In this document: positions 1-8,474 of the stretch, one piece after another
Layout of the letters: each line of letters begins with the position of its first letter
Position numbering within the stretch: position 1 is the first letter of the stretch
Origin: Hydrogenophaga sp. PBL-H3
Lineage (GTDB): Bacteria; Pseudomonadota; Gammaproteobacteria; Burkholderiales; Burkholderiaceae_C
Direction of reading: 5' to 3'
DNA length: 64,000 nucleotides
NCBI RefSeq assembly: GCF_010104355.1
Contig: NZ_CP044972.1
Location: forward strand, 3,286,001-3,350,000
The notes under the pieces: model-generated
Told to the model about the DNA's origin: nothing
Seen by the model: the letters and a program-made list of their open reading frames with translations, nothing else
The model's database searches: none
Translations under genes and position numbers: made by a program

Positions 1-383
1 AGGATGGCTACAGTCTGCCGGTTCTTCATCAAGGAAAGCCCGGTCCCCAGATCGCCCAGCACGATGGTGTCCAGATCCACGTAGATCGCAGGCAGGTCGG
101 TGGGCACGATGCCATGGTCGAACATCACCAGCTTGGCCTGGCAGCCCGATGTCTTGAGTTTGTCTTGAAGCCAGTACTCAGGGAACCGCACCAGCTCGAT
201 GCCTTCGGCCAGATCGTCCCGCTCGCGGTCCGAGATCAGGATGAACCGTGGCGTTGACGACGCCTTCTCTGCGATGCTGCGCGCCAGGTTGTTGATGAGC
301 GAGGTGGCGTACTTCGTGCCCCAGCAGATCATCACGCACTGCCAGGTGGGCGCGGCGTAAAGGTCCACGTAGTCGGTGTTCAT
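1..383 (-). CDS. Putative glycosyltransferase with DXD motif (3' part outside window)
   Basis: Only the first 127 or so codons are present; the gene runs off the left edge. The start is the ATG at 383-381. The protein begins MNTDYVDLYAAPTW and has a hydrophobic strand ending in YVDLDTIVLGDL near residues 103-114. A DxD between hydrophobic strands is the nucleotide-sugar/metal-binding signature of GT-A glycosyltransferases, particularly GT8-like families. It starts one base after the stop of the CMP-sugar synthetase at 385-1074, so the two are very probably co-transcribed and act in the same glycan pathway. No signal peptide or membrane segment is visible in the part seen, which fits a cytoplasmic enzyme. 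Donor and acceptor cannot be told, and the family assignment rests mainly on the DXD region. Confidence 0.6.
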   Translation of the reverse strand, partial: MNTDYVDLYAAPTWQCVMICWGTKYATSLINNLARSIAEKASSTPRFILISDRERDDLAEGIELVRFPEYWLQDKLKTSGCQAKLVMFDHGIVPTDLPAIYVDLDTIVLGDLGTGLSLMKNRQTVAI

Positions 384-384
384 C

Positions 385-1074
385 TCACTGACCATGCGCG
401 GCCTCCAGTGCGGCTTCACAGCGCTCGAAATCTTCCAGCGAGTCGATGTCCTGGCTGCGCTCGGCTGGCATTTCCACCACGCCAATGCGCTCGGAGACGA
501 AGCTGCCGCTGGCCACGAAGCGTTCGGCATTCAACACATACAGCGCGCCGTTGGGGCGCACCACCGGCGGCAGGCTCTGGCGGTTGGCAAAGCAGTGTGC
601 CGGGTCCGACAGGGGCTGGAAACGGTTGCCGCGCAGTGTGCCCCACTTGAGCACACCCCGGTCGGCACTGGTGACCGACATGACGAGTTCGAAATAGCCA
701 CCGGCAAACACGGCCAGCGCGGCTTCAATGTCGCTGCGCAAACGCAGCGGCGAGGTGGCCTGCAACAGCACCACCGTGCCGTGGCAGTCGGCACTCTGCA
801 GCGCATGTTGCAGCACCGGCGCCATGGGCACGGTGTCGCCCGCCAGCTCGGGTGGCCGCTCCACCAGCGTCACCTGGGTGGGCAATTCGGCCCAGAGCAC
901 TTCGGGGATGTCCGTCGTGATCACCACGCGCTGGGCACCGGCCTGCAGCGCCTGGTCCACCGCATGGCGGTACAGGGGCTTGCCCGCCAGCGGGCGAATG
1001 TTCTTGGAGGGCAGGCCCTTGGATCCGGCGCGCAGCGGGATGACTGCGGTCCAGGCCGGCGTGGGAAGGGGCAT
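385..1074 (-). CDS. CMP-sugar synthetase (acylneuraminate cytidylyltransferase family)
   Basis: A 229-residue protein of the NeuA/KdsB-like cytidylyltransferase family, which transfers CMP from CTP to a nonulosonic acid or Kdo-type sugar. The nucleotide-binding signature IPLRAGSKGLPSKN is at residues 12-25, followed by RHAVDQAL and a VVLLQATSPLR strand typical of the family (QPTSPLR in NeuA). The length matches NeuA-type enzymes. A larger reading frame extends upstream to 1719 but overlaps the opposite-strand GT30 gene; the ATG at 1074 places the signature at the usual distance from the N-terminus. It lies 1 bp upstream of the DXD glycosyltransferase and is divergent from the GT30 pair, suggesting supply of a CMP-activated acid sugar for a surface glycan. 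The actual sugar (sialic, legionaminic, pseudaminic, Kdo-like) cannot be decided. Confidence 0.85.
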   Translation of the reverse strand: MPLPTPAWTAVIPLRAGSKGLPSKNIRPLAGKPLYRHAVDQALQAGAQRVVITTDIPEVLWAELPTQVTLVERPPELAGDTVPMAPVLQHALQSADCHGTVVLLQATSPLRLRSDIEAALAVFAGGYFELVMSVTSADRGVLKWGTLRGNRFQPLSDPAHCFANRQSLPPVVRPNGALYVLNAERFVASGSFVSERIGVVEMPAERSQDIDSLEDFERCEAALEAAHGQ

Positions 1075-1133
1075 CGGTGGTGTTCCTGTGTGGGAGGCAG
1101 GCCGCTGGGTAGGGGGCTGCCCGAGGGCGTAAC

Positions 1134-1139
1134 TATACT
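1134..1139 (+). promoter_or_regulatory. Candidate -10 element before the GT30 pair
   Basis: TATACT lies about 70 bases upstream of the chosen ATG at 1210, in the divergent gap between the CMP-sugar synthetase and the GT30 pair. It is one of few AT-rich hexamers in a GC-rich gap. No convincing -35 was found, so this is weak. Confidence 0.3.
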
Positions 1140-1209
1140 GAATGGCCTTCGCCCGAAGCCCTTGATGGGACGTGCAGGCACCCCCGCCCGTACCGTATCG
1201 CTCCCAACG

Positions 1210-2607
1210 ATGGCATCCCCCTCTTCCACACACGTCGCCTCCCGTCCGTTTCCGCCCAACTGGCGGATATCCGCGCTCATCGGCGTGTACGAGGTGTTGT
1301 GGCATCTGCTGCTGCCGGTGTTCCTGCTGTTTCTGTGGAAACGCGGCAAGCGCGAGCCGCTTTACAGAGCGCACTGGGGCGAGCGTTTCGGTGCCTCGCC
1401 CACCGGGCTGGACCGCCCGGTGTGGATGCATTCGGCATCCATGGGCGAGATGCGCGGTGCCGCGCCGCTGGTGAGGGCCCTGCTGGCGGCGGGCTACCCG
1501 GTCTTCATCACCACCCTCACCCCGGCCGGCCGCACCGCCGCCCACACCCTGTTTGACGAAGCCATTGCACAGGGCCGCCTGCGGGTGGGCTATGTGCCCC
1601 TGGAGCTGGGCTGGGCGGTGCGCCGCTTGATCCGCCGGGTGCGCCCGCGCGCGGCCCTCATGACCGAAATCGACACCTGGCCGGTGCTGCTGACCACCAT
1701 CCGCCGCCAAGGTGTTCAACTGGCCATGGCCAATGCGCAGTATCCGAAAAAGAGCATCGTGCGCGACCGGAAATGGGGTGGCTTTCGCGCCGGCATCTTC
1801 CAGGCCTACGAGCTGGTGCTGTGCAAATCAGAGACGCACGCGCAACGCTTTCGCGACGTGGGCTGCGAGCGCGTGGTGATCGCGGGCGAGACCCGCTTTG
1901 ACCTGCCGGTGTCGCCGCAACAGCTGGCCGCCGCCCACGCCCTGCTGGCCCCCTGGCAGCTCGCCACGGCTTCGCCTGGACGCAGGCCCGTGCTGTGTTT
2001 TGCCAGTGCCATCGTGGGCGAAGACGAGCAGTTCATCGACGCGATCCGCCAGGTCCAGGCAGGCCTGCGGGCAGCGGATCTGCCGTCACCGCTGGTGGTG
2101 TACGTGCCGCGCAGCCCGCAGCGCTTCGACACCGTGGTGCATTTGATGGAGGCGGAGGGCCTGCGCGTGGCGCGGCGCAGTCGCATGCTCGATGCAGCAC
2201 TGCAACCCACGCCCGATGCGCCCGACATGAGCACGGTTGACGTGCTGGTGGGCGACTCGCTGGGCGAGATGTACTTCTACCTCGCGCTCTCCCAGGTGGT
2301 GGTGGTCGGTGCATCGTTCGTGCCGCTGGGCGCGCACAACGTGATCGAGCCGCTGGCCCTGAAAAAGCCGGTGATGGTCGGACACAGCATCTGGGGTATC
2401 GAGTACCCCGGCGTCGAGGCGCTGGCCGCAGGGGTCTTGCAGCAGCACATGACGATCGACAGCCTGTCGAAGGCGTTGGTCCAATTGCTTACCTCACCCG
2501 CCGATTACGCCCAGGCCATCGCCGGAGCAGAGGCCTTTTACGCCGAACACGGCGGCGCCACCGCCAAACACATGGCCACGCTCGTGCCCTGGCTGGAAGC
2601 CCGATGA
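1210..2607 (+). CDS. GT30 family Kdo-transferase-like protein, divergent copy
   Basis: A 465-residue member of the 3-deoxy-D-manno-octulosonic acid transferase (WaaA/KdtA) family, which moves Kdo from CMP-Kdo to lipid A at the inner membrane. An N-terminal hydrophobic segment (about residues 24-42) is followed by KRGKREP, as in WaaA. The catalytic-base glutamate is kept in HSASMGEMRGA (E80). Two family landmarks are altered: the usual NARLS is NAQYPKKS, and the usual GGHNPLEP of the donor domain is GAHNVIEP, after VGDSLGEMYFY. The ATG at 1210 was chosen; the protein is about 40 residues longer than typical WaaA. The stop overlaps the start of the next gene (ATGA). Together with the divergent CMP-sugar synthetase this may transfer a Kdo-like acid other than the two core Kdo residues. 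Family membership is secure, substrate is not. Confidence 0.8.
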   Translation: MASPSSTHVASRPFPPNWRISALIGVYEVLWHLLLPVFLLFLWKRGKREPLYRAHWGERFGASPTGLDRPVWMHSASMGEMRGAAPLVRALLAAGYPVFITTLTPAGRTAAHTLFDEAIAQGRLRVGYVPLELGWAVRRLIRRVRPRAALMTEIDTWPVLLTTIRRQGVQLAMANAQYPKKSIVRDRKWGGFRAGIFQAYELVLCKSETHAQRFRDVGCERVVIAGETRFDLPVSPQQLAAAHALLAPWQLATASPGRRPVLCFASAIVGEDEQFIDAIRQVQAGLRAADLPSPLVVYVPRSPQRFDTVVHLMEAEGLRVARRSRMLDAALQPTPDAPDMSTVDVLVGDSLGEMYFYLALSQVVVVGASFVPLGAHNVIEPLALKKPVMVGHSIWGIEYPGVEALAAGVLQQHMTIDSLSKALVQLLTSPADYAQAIAGAEAFYAEHGGATAKHMATLVPWLEAR

Positions 2608-3875
2608 AGCCAGCGCGTCCTCCCTGGGCACTGCGGGCCTACCTGGTGCTGGCCCGCTGGCTCGCGCCCGTGTGGCACAAGGGCTTGCAGCGGCGCTTGC
2701 TGCGCGGCAAGGAAACGCCGCGCAGCGTGCGGCAGAAGCTGGGCAGCGAATACGCCGACCGACCCACCGGCCCACTGGTGTGGGGGCATGCAGTGGGCGT
2801 GGGCGAATCCATGGCGCTGGCCGGCCTGTTTGCCCGACTGGCCGAGCGGCGTCCCGATTGCAGCTTCCTCATCACCACCACCGCGCGCACCTCGGGCGAC
2901 GCGCTGCGGCGCACCGGCCTGCCGGCGCGTTGCCAGCACCAGTTCGCCCCGGTGGACACACCCGAGGCCGTCTCGCGCTTCCTCGATCACTGGCGGCCGT
3001 CGCTGGCGCTGTGGTGCGAGATGGACCTGTGGCCCGCGCTCATCGCGGAGACCGACGCGCGTGCCATTCCACGCGCCCTGGTCAATGCACGGCTGTCGCC
3101 CGAGTCGCTGGCCAAGCGCCGCTGGGGGCGCTGGCTGTACCAGGCCTTGCTGCCCGGCTTTCGGGACCTGTTTGCGCAGAACGAAGCCACTGCCGACGCG
3201 CTGGTGGCGCTGGGTGCGCCGCGCGAACGCATCACCATCAGCGGCACGATCAAGGCGCTGGTGCCACCGCTGGGATGCGATGCGGTCGATCTGGAGACCT
3301 GGCAACAAGCCCTCGCAGGCCGGCCAGTGTGGTTGCTGGCATCGAGCCATCCCGGGGAAGAGGCGCTCGCGCTCGCGGCACACGTCCGGCTGTGTGAACA
3401 GCGTCCCGGCGCCCTGCTGATCATTGCGCCACGGGCACCCGCGCGCGGGCTTGAGGTGGCCGCGCTCGCGTCGGCAGTGGTCTCCAGAGATGCCCCATTG
3501 CGCAGCGCCGGCGCCCACATCGCCACCAGGTCCCCGGTCTACATCGCCGACACCATCGGCGAGATGGGCCTGTGGTACCGACTGGCGCCGGTGGCCCTGG
3601 TGGGTGGATCGTTCGCCAGCGTGGGGGGGCACAACCCGCACGAGCCATTGGCCTTGGGCTGTGCGGTGCTGCACGGGCCGAATGTGTGGAACTTTGCCGA
3701 AAGCTACGAACGGCTCAACGGCCTGCGCCAGGCTCGACCGGTGAACAGTGAGGGCGACGTGATCCGCGAAGTGGCCGCCGTGTGGGGGGTCAACCGCCCG
3801 GTGGACACCACCGCACTGGTGGACGAACAGGCCGAAGCGGTGATCGAGCGCGTGCAGGCCCTGCTGCCGCGCTGA
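2604..3875 (+). CDS. waaA: 3-deoxy-D-manno-octulosonic acid transferase (GT30), second copy
   Basis: A 423-residue GT30 protein, close to the usual WaaA length. It has the RRLLRGKE motif near residue 30, the glutamate in GHAVGVGESMA (E68), a canonical NARLS, and the donor-site GGHNPHEPLALG following IADTIGEMGLWY. These are more orthodox than in the preceding gene, so this copy is the better candidate for the housekeeping lipid A Kdo transferase. The start overlaps the previous stop by four bases, implying translational coupling. The two proteins differ throughout, so they are not a recent tandem duplication. The gene ends convergent with the phosphomannomutase/phosphoglucomutase, with a 7-bp inverted repeat covering both stops. 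The symbol is assigned from family; which of the two copies is the true waaA is inference. Confidence 0.8.
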   Translation: MKPARPPWALRAYLVLARWLAPVWHKGLQRRLLRGKETPRSVRQKLGSEYADRPTGPLVWGHAVGVGESMALAGLFARLAERRPDCSFLITTTARTSGDALRRTGLPARCQHQFAPVDTPEAVSRFLDHWRPSLALWCEMDLWPALIAETDARAIPRALVNARLSPESLAKRRWGRWLYQALLPGFRDLFAQNEATADALVALGAPRERITISGTIKALVPPLGCDAVDLETWQQALAGRPVWLLASSHPGEEALALAAHVRLCEQRPGALLIIAPRAPARGLEVAALASAVVSRDAPLRSAGAHIATRSPVYIADTIGEMGLWYRLAPVALVGGSFASVGGHNPHEPLALGCAVLHGPNVWNFAESYERLNGLRQARPVNSEGDVIREVAAVWGVNRPVDTTALVDEQAEAVIERVQALLPR

Positions 3876-3889
3876 ACGCTGCCGTTCAG
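3872..3889. other. Inverted repeat spanning both convergent stop codons
   Basis: CTGAACG CTGC CGTTCAG is a 7-bp perfect stem with a 4-base loop that contains the stop of the GT30 gene and the stop of the opposite phosphohexomutase gene. There is no T-tract on either side, so a simple intrinsic terminator is doubtful. Confidence 0.4.
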
Positions 3890-5268
3890 TGGGCGCTGGC
3901 GCCGACCACGGCGTCGGGCTTGGCGCTCTTGAGCAAGGCCAGCATCACCGCTTCAATGCGGTGCAGCGCCTCGGTGGTCTGCCCCTCAAAGCGCAGCACC
4001 AGGACCGGCGTGGTGTTGGACGCGCGGATCAAACCAAAACCATCGGGCCAGTCCACCCGCACACCGTCGATGGTGGACAGCTTGGCCGGCTCGTCGAACT
4101 TCGCCTGCGCCACCAGTTGCTTCACCACCGCATGGGGTTCGCCTTCGGCACAGGCCACGTTGAGTTCGGGCGTGCTGAAGCTGGTGGGCAAGGCGTTGAG
4201 CACCTCGCTGGCGTTCGGGCTGCGGCTCACGATCTCAAGCAGGCGTGCACCAGCGTAGGTGCCGTCGTCAAAGCCGTACCAACGTTCCTTGAAAAAGATG
4301 TGGCCGCTCATCTCACCACCCAGCGGGCTGTTCAGCTCCTTCATGCGGGCCTTGATCAGCGAGTGGCCTGTCTTGTAAATGTGGGCCACGCCGCCGGCCG
4401 CTTCAATCGCAGGCGCCAGGCGCTGCGAACACTTCACGTCGAACACGATGTCGCCACCGGGCACGCGCGAGAGCACGTCCTGCGAGAACAGGATCATCTG
4501 GCGGTCGGGGTAGATGTTGTTGCCCTCTTTGGTGACGATGCCCAGGCGGTCACCGTCGCCATCAAAGGCCAGGCCGAGTTCGGCGTCGGTCTCGCGCAGC
4601 GCGCGCATCACGTCCTGCAGGTTCTCGGGCTTGCTCGGGTCCGGGTGGTGGTTGGGGAAGTTGCCGTCCACCTCGCTGAACAGTTCAATCACCTCACAAC
4701 CCAGCGCGCGGAAGATCGCAGGCGCCGATGCACCGGCCACGCCGTTGCCGCAATCCACCACGATCTTCATGGGGCGCGAGAGTTTGATGTCGCCCACGAT
4801 GCGCGCCTGGTAAGCCGCCTGCACGTTGATCAGGCGAACACGCCCGCCCTCGGCACGCGTGTGTGATTCGGCTTCCATCGTCTTGCGCAGCGCCTGGATG
4901 TCGTCGCCATAGATTGCGCGCCCGGCCAGCACCATCTTGAAACCGTTGTAGTCCTTGGGGTTGTGGCTGCCCGTGACCTGGATGCCACTGGTGCACAGCG
5001 TGGTGGCGGCGAAATACAGCATGGGCGTGGTGGCCAGACCGATGTCGATCACGTCCACACCCGCCGCCACGAGCCCGCGAATCAGCGCTGCCGACAAAGC
5101 CGGCCCGCTCAGCCGCCCGTCTCGGCCCACGGCCACGCTCTTCTCGCCCAGCTTCATGGCCTGCGTGCCAAACGCCAGGCCCAGCGCCTCGGCCACCTCT
5201 TCGTTGAGCGCGGTGGGCGTCACGCCGCGGATGTCATAGGCCTTGAAGATCGAAGGGGTGACTTGCAT
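3886..5268 (-). CDS. Phosphomannomutase/phosphoglucomutase
   Basis: A 460-residue alpha-D-phosphohexomutase of the AlgC/ManB type that interconverts hexose 6- and 1-phosphates for nucleotide-sugar synthesis. All four signatures are visible: the phosphoserine loop VTGSHNPKDYNG (S101), the magnesium loop AFDGDGDRLG, the sugar-binding GGEMSGHIFF, and a C-terminal phosphate-binding RASNTTP. The start is the ATG at 5268, beginning MQVTPSIFKAYDIRG; the frame stays open far upstream only because it is antisense to the alkA gene. It is convergent with the GT30 pair, and a role in LPS or exopolysaccharide precursors fits that context. Confidence 0.93.
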   Translation of the reverse strand: MQVTPSIFKAYDIRGVTPTALNEEVAEALGLAFGTQAMKLGEKSVAVGRDGRLSGPALSAALIRGLVAAGVDVIDIGLATTPMLYFAATTLCTSGIQVTGSHNPKDYNGFKMVLAGRAIYGDDIQALRKTMEAESHTRAEGGRVRLINVQAAYQARIVGDIKLSRPMKIVVDCGNGVAGASAPAIFRALGCEVIELFSEVDGNFPNHHPDPSKPENLQDVMRALRETDAELGLAFDGDGDRLGIVTKEGNNIYPDRQMILFSQDVLSRVPGGDIVFDVKCSQRLAPAIEAAGGVAHIYKTGHSLIKARMKELNSPLGGEMSGHIFFKERWYGFDDGTYAGARLLEIVSRSPNASEVLNALPTSFSTPELNVACAEGEPHAVVKQLVAQAKFDEPAKLSTIDGVRVDWPDGFGLIRASNTTPVLVLRFEGQTTEALHRIEAVMLALLKSAKPDAVVGASAH

Positions 5269-5376
5269 GGTGATGTCCTGGGTTCGGTGAGGTTCGGCCA
5301 TTGTAGGAGTGGCCTTTGACGCCTCGGGAGCCACATGTCCGGAAACGGCCAGCCACGCCCATCCGAACGGCCTACC

Positions 5377-6894
5377 ATGGCAACCATGAAACGCCTGGAC
5401 CGCATCGACGACGACGCCTGCTACCGCGCGCTGTGCTCGCACGACGCGCGCTTTGACGGGCAGTTCTTCACCGCTGTCACCTCCACCGGCATCTATTGCC
5501 GGCCAGTCTGCCGCGTGCGCACCCCCCGGCGCGAGAACTGCCGTTTCTTCGAGCATGCGGCACAGGCCGAGCACGCGGGGTTTCGCCCGTGCCTGCGCTG
5601 CCGGCCCGAGCTGGCGCCGATGGATCGGCACTGGTCCACCGAAGACGCCTCCACCATCTTGCTGCAGCAAGCCACGCTGTGGCTCGACGATCCCCAGCAC
5701 TGGTGCGACACGGAAGGCAACATGGGAGAACGGCTGGCCGCGCGCCTCGGCGTGAGCGACCGCCACCTGCGCCGCGTGTTCGAGGATCGGCTCGGTGTTT
5801 CGCCACTGCAATACCTGCTCACGCGCAAGCTGCTCACCGCCAAACAACTGCTCACCGACACCGACCTGCCGATCACCCAGATCGCGGGCGCCAGCGGCTT
5901 TGCCAGCGTGCGCCGCTTCAACGCCGCCTTTCTCGACCACTACCGCCTGAACCCGACCCAGCTGCGACGCGAGACCAGCACCCGCGACAGCGGCCAGGGC
6001 ACCACAGTGCGCCTGGGCTACCGACCGCCCTACGACGTCACAGCCACACTGGCCTTTTTTCGTCAGCGCCTGATCGAAGGCGTGGCCTTCGTCGACGACC
6101 AGTTGCGCCTCGGGCAGACCTTGCGCATGAACATCGGCGAGCGCAGCCACCGCGGCTGGTTGCTGGCCGAGTTCGATGAAACGCGGTGCCAGCTCGTGCT
6201 GCGCGTGAGCGACGAGCTGCGCGAGGTGCTGCCGCAGGTGATCCACCGGGTGCGCGCCGCGCTCGACCTGGACGCCGACCCGAGCGCGATCAACGCTGTG
6301 CTGCATGGTGCATTTCCGGCTGGCGACGGCCTGCGCGTGCCGGGTGCGCTCGACGGTTTCGAACTCGCCGTGCGCGCGGTGCTCGGCCAGCAGATCACGG
6401 TGGCCGCCGCGCGCACGCTCGCGCAGCGGCTGGTGAACCGCTTCGGCGAGCGCATCGACACGCCGTTCGCGGCACTAACCCGGCTGTTTCCCGCGCCCGA
6501 AGTGCTGGCGCAGGCCGGTGGCGATGCGCTGGGCGAGCTGGGCATCGTCAAACAACGCCAGGCCGCCATCGTGGCGCTGGCGCGGGGCGTGGCCGAACAA
6601 GGCCTCGTGCTCAACGGCAGCGCCGACGTGCCGGCCACCGTCACAGCGCTCAAGGCGCTGCCCGGCATCGGCGACTGGACGGCGCAGTACATCGCCATGC
6701 GCGCGCTGCGCTGGCCCGACGCCTTTCCCGCTGGCGACGTGGCACTGCACAAGGCGCTGGGCGTGCAGGACCTCAAGCATTCGGCGCGCGAGGCCGAAGC
6801 CGCGTCGCTGGCCTGGAAACCGTGGCGCAGCTACGCCGTCCTCCGGGCCTGGTCGGCCGGACACGTCACCCCACTCACAGGAGCTTGCGCATGA
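5377..6894 (+). CDS. Ada-AlkA fusion: DNA methylation damage sensor and 3-methyladenine glycosylase
   Basis: About 505 residues from the ATG at 5377 (alternatives at 5335 and 5386). Three modules can be read in order. An Ada N-terminal zinc domain carries CRPVC and CLRC with the C-x3-C-x27-C-x2-C-like spacing of the methylphosphotriester acceptor. An AraC-type helix-turn-helix follows (LGVSDRHLRRVF, ITQIAGASGF). The AlkA part contains the helix-hairpin-helix LPGIGDWTAQYIA and the catalytic aspartate in FPAGDVAL. It should excise alkylated bases, and may also sense methylphosphotriesters and activate its own promoter, as Ada does. The O6-methylguanine transferase domain of classical Ada is missing here but is encoded by the next gene, which overlaps this stop by ATGA. 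The family is well known in proteobacteria as DNA-3-methyladenine glycosylase 2 with an Ada domain. Confidence 0.92.
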   Translation: MATMKRLDRIDDDACYRALCSHDARFDGQFFTAVTSTGIYCRPVCRVRTPRRENCRFFEHAAQAEHAGFRPCLRCRPELAPMDRHWSTEDASTILLQQATLWLDDPQHWCDTEGNMGERLAARLGVSDRHLRRVFEDRLGVSPLQYLLTRKLLTAKQLLTDTDLPITQIAGASGFASVRRFNAAFLDHYRLNPTQLRRETSTRDSGQGTTVRLGYRPPYDVTATLAFFRQRLIEGVAFVDDQLRLGQTLRMNIGERSHRGWLLAEFDETRCQLVLRVSDELREVLPQVIHRVRAALDLDADPSAINAVLHGAFPAGDGLRVPGALDGFELAVRAVLGQQITVAAARTLAQRLVNRFGERIDTPFAALTRLFPAPEVLAQAGGDALGELGIVKQRQAAIVALARGVAEQGLVLNGSADVPATVTALKALPGIGDWTAQYIAMRALRWPDAFPAGDVALHKALGVQDLKHSAREAEAASLAWKPWRSYAVLRAWSAGHVTPLTGACA

Positions 6895-7391
6895 AACACG
6901 ATCCCCTCACCGCCTTCACCTCATGGGAAGGCCTGCTGGGCGCCATGACCCTGGCTGCGACGAAGCGTGGCCTCAGCGGCGTCTGGTTCGACGGCCAACG
7001 CCACGGACCCGATACCTCGGCCTGGCGCCGCGATCCCGAGCATCCCGTGCTGCAAATGGCCATTCAGCAGCTCGACCAGTACTTCGCAGGGCAACGCACG
7101 GCCTTCGACCTGCCACTGGACCTGCAAGCGGGCACGCCGTTCCAGCAACAGGTGTGGCAGGCGCTGCGGCGCATTCCACCAGGAGCCACCACCAGCTACG
7201 GCAGCCTGAGTGCGGCGATCGGCAAGCCCGCCGCCGTGCGCGCCCTGGGCGCGGCCGTGGGCCGCAACCCGGTCAGCATCGTCGTCCCCTGCCACCGCGT
7301 CCTGGGCGCTGACGGCTCGCTCACCGGTTATGCCGGCGGGTTGGAGCGCAAGACCGCGCTGCTGTCGCTGGAGGGCGCCACTCCACCCTGA
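6891..7391 (+). CDS. ogt: Methylated-DNA--protein-cysteine methyltransferase
   Basis: A 166-residue suicide methyltransferase that removes methyl groups from O6-methylguanine and O4-methylthymine. The acceptor motif VPCHRVLG places the reactive cysteine at C134, and the DNA-binding helix region RIPPGATTSYGSLSAAIG is characteristic. The length is that of a free Ogt rather than the C-terminal domain of Ada. Its ATG overlaps the stop of the Ada-AlkA gene (ATGA), so the two form a translationally coupled alkylation-repair operon. Confidence 0.95.
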   Translation: MKHDPLTAFTSWEGLLGAMTLAATKRGLSGVWFDGQRHGPDTSAWRRDPEHPVLQMAIQQLDQYFAGQRTAFDLPLDLQAGTPFQQQVWQALRRIPPGATTSYGSLSAAIGKPAAVRALGAAVGRNPVSIVVPCHRVLGADGSLTGYAGGLERKTALLSLEGATPP

Positions 7392-7490
7392 CAAGCCATG
7401 CCATTGAGGCAGACGGCGCATCAATGGCGCACCCATACGGCATCAATACCACCACTGGGCGCGAACAGTGCCCGTGCATACTTTCACGCC

Positions 7491-8402
7491 ATGAACCCCG
7501 TCCTCGCCCTGGAATTTGTCCTGCTCGCCGCCCTCTGGGGCTCGTCGTTTCTCTTCACGCGCCTGGGCGCCACCGAGTTCGGCATCGTTCCCACCGCGGG
7601 CCTGAGGGTCATGCTGGCCGCGCTTTTTCTGTTGCCGGTCTTTCTGGTCAAGGGTGTCTGGGCCGACTTCCGCCAACGCGCCAAGGCCATCTTGTTCGTG
7701 GGCCTGCTCAACTCCGGCATCCCGTTCATGCTGTTCGCGTTCGCGGTGATGCACATCACCACGGGGCTCACCTCCATCCTCAATGCCACCGTGCCGCTCA
7801 CTGGTGCCTTGGTCGCCTGGCTGTGGCTCAAGGACCGTCCCGGTGGCTCGCGCATGTTGGGCCTGGCCATCGGATTTGCAGGAGTCACGCTGCTGGTCGT
7901 TGGCAAATCGGGTTTCAGCGCCACTGGCGTGGCCGGCGCGGGCTCCACTGGCATCACGTTGCTGGCCATGGGCGCCTGTCTGCTCGCCACCCTGTGTTAC
8001 GGCCTGGCCGCCAGCTTCACCAAACGCTACCTCACCGGCGCCCACCCGCTGGCCACCGCCACCGGAAGCCAGATCGGTGCAGCGCTCGGCCTGGCTGTGC
8101 CCACCCTGTGGTTCTGGCCCGCCGAGCCCGTGAGCTTCACGGCCTGGGCCGCGGTGGCCGCGGTGGCACTCTTGTGCACGTCTATCGCCTACATCCTGTT
8201 CTTCCACATCATCGAACAGGCCGGCCCGAGCAAGGCCCTCACCGTCACCTTCCTTGTGCCGGTGTTTGCACTGGGTTACGGCGCGCTGTTCCTGAACGAG
8301 ACCATCACGCCGTGGATGGTGGGATGTGGCCTGGTGATCATTTGCGGCACGGCGTTGTCGACCGGGCTTGTGCGCCTGCGGTGGCTGGAACGGGCGACCT
8401 GA
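7491..8402 (+). CDS. EamA/DMT family transporter
   Basis: A 303-residue, strongly hydrophobic protein with about ten predicted membrane helices in two repeats, the EamA layout. The N-terminal ALWGSSFLFTRLGA and the segment LNATVPLTGALVAWLWLKDRP match the family. The start is ATG 7491 (MNPVLALEF); the frame is open to 7398 but the extra residues are polar and do not look like part of the protein. Members export amino acids, metabolites or toxic compounds through the inner membrane. The substrate cannot be predicted and the neighbours do not help. Confidence 0.9.
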   Translation: MNPVLALEFVLLAALWGSSFLFTRLGATEFGIVPTAGLRVMLAALFLLPVFLVKGVWADFRQRAKAILFVGLLNSGIPFMLFAFAVMHITTGLTSILNATVPLTGALVAWLWLKDRPGGSRMLGLAIGFAGVTLLVVGKSGFSATGVAGAGSTGITLLAMGACLLATLCYGLAASFTKRYLTGAHPLATATGSQIGAALGLAVPTLWFWPAEPVSFTAWAAVAAVALLCTSIAYILFFHIIEQAGPSKALTVTFLVPVFALGYGALFLNETITPWMVGCGLVIICGTALSTGLVRLRWLERAT

Positions 8403-8428
8403 ACCGAAGCCTGCAAGAGCGACAGACG

Positions 8429-8464
8429 AAAAAAATCACCGGGGTCTTGCGACCGCGGTGATTT
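8429..8464 (-). terminator. Rho-independent terminator of the tRNA transcript
   Basis: Read on the minus strand, AAATCACCG pairs with CGGTGATTT, with an inner GGTC/GACC pairing, and a run of T follows. It lies directly downstream of tRNA-Asp and should end the tRNA-Ala-Glu-Asp transcript. Confidence 0.75.
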
Positions 8465-8474
8465 GATTCTTGAC

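Noticed and set aside
1210..3875. The two GT30 genes as one split or recently duplicated waaA
   Set aside because: Each has both full domains and its own catalytic glutamate, and the sequences differ throughout.
3886..6306. 806-residue minus-strand reading frame upstream of the phosphohexomutase
   Set aside because: The part beyond 5268 is antisense to the Ada-AlkA gene, has low-complexity composition and no motif.
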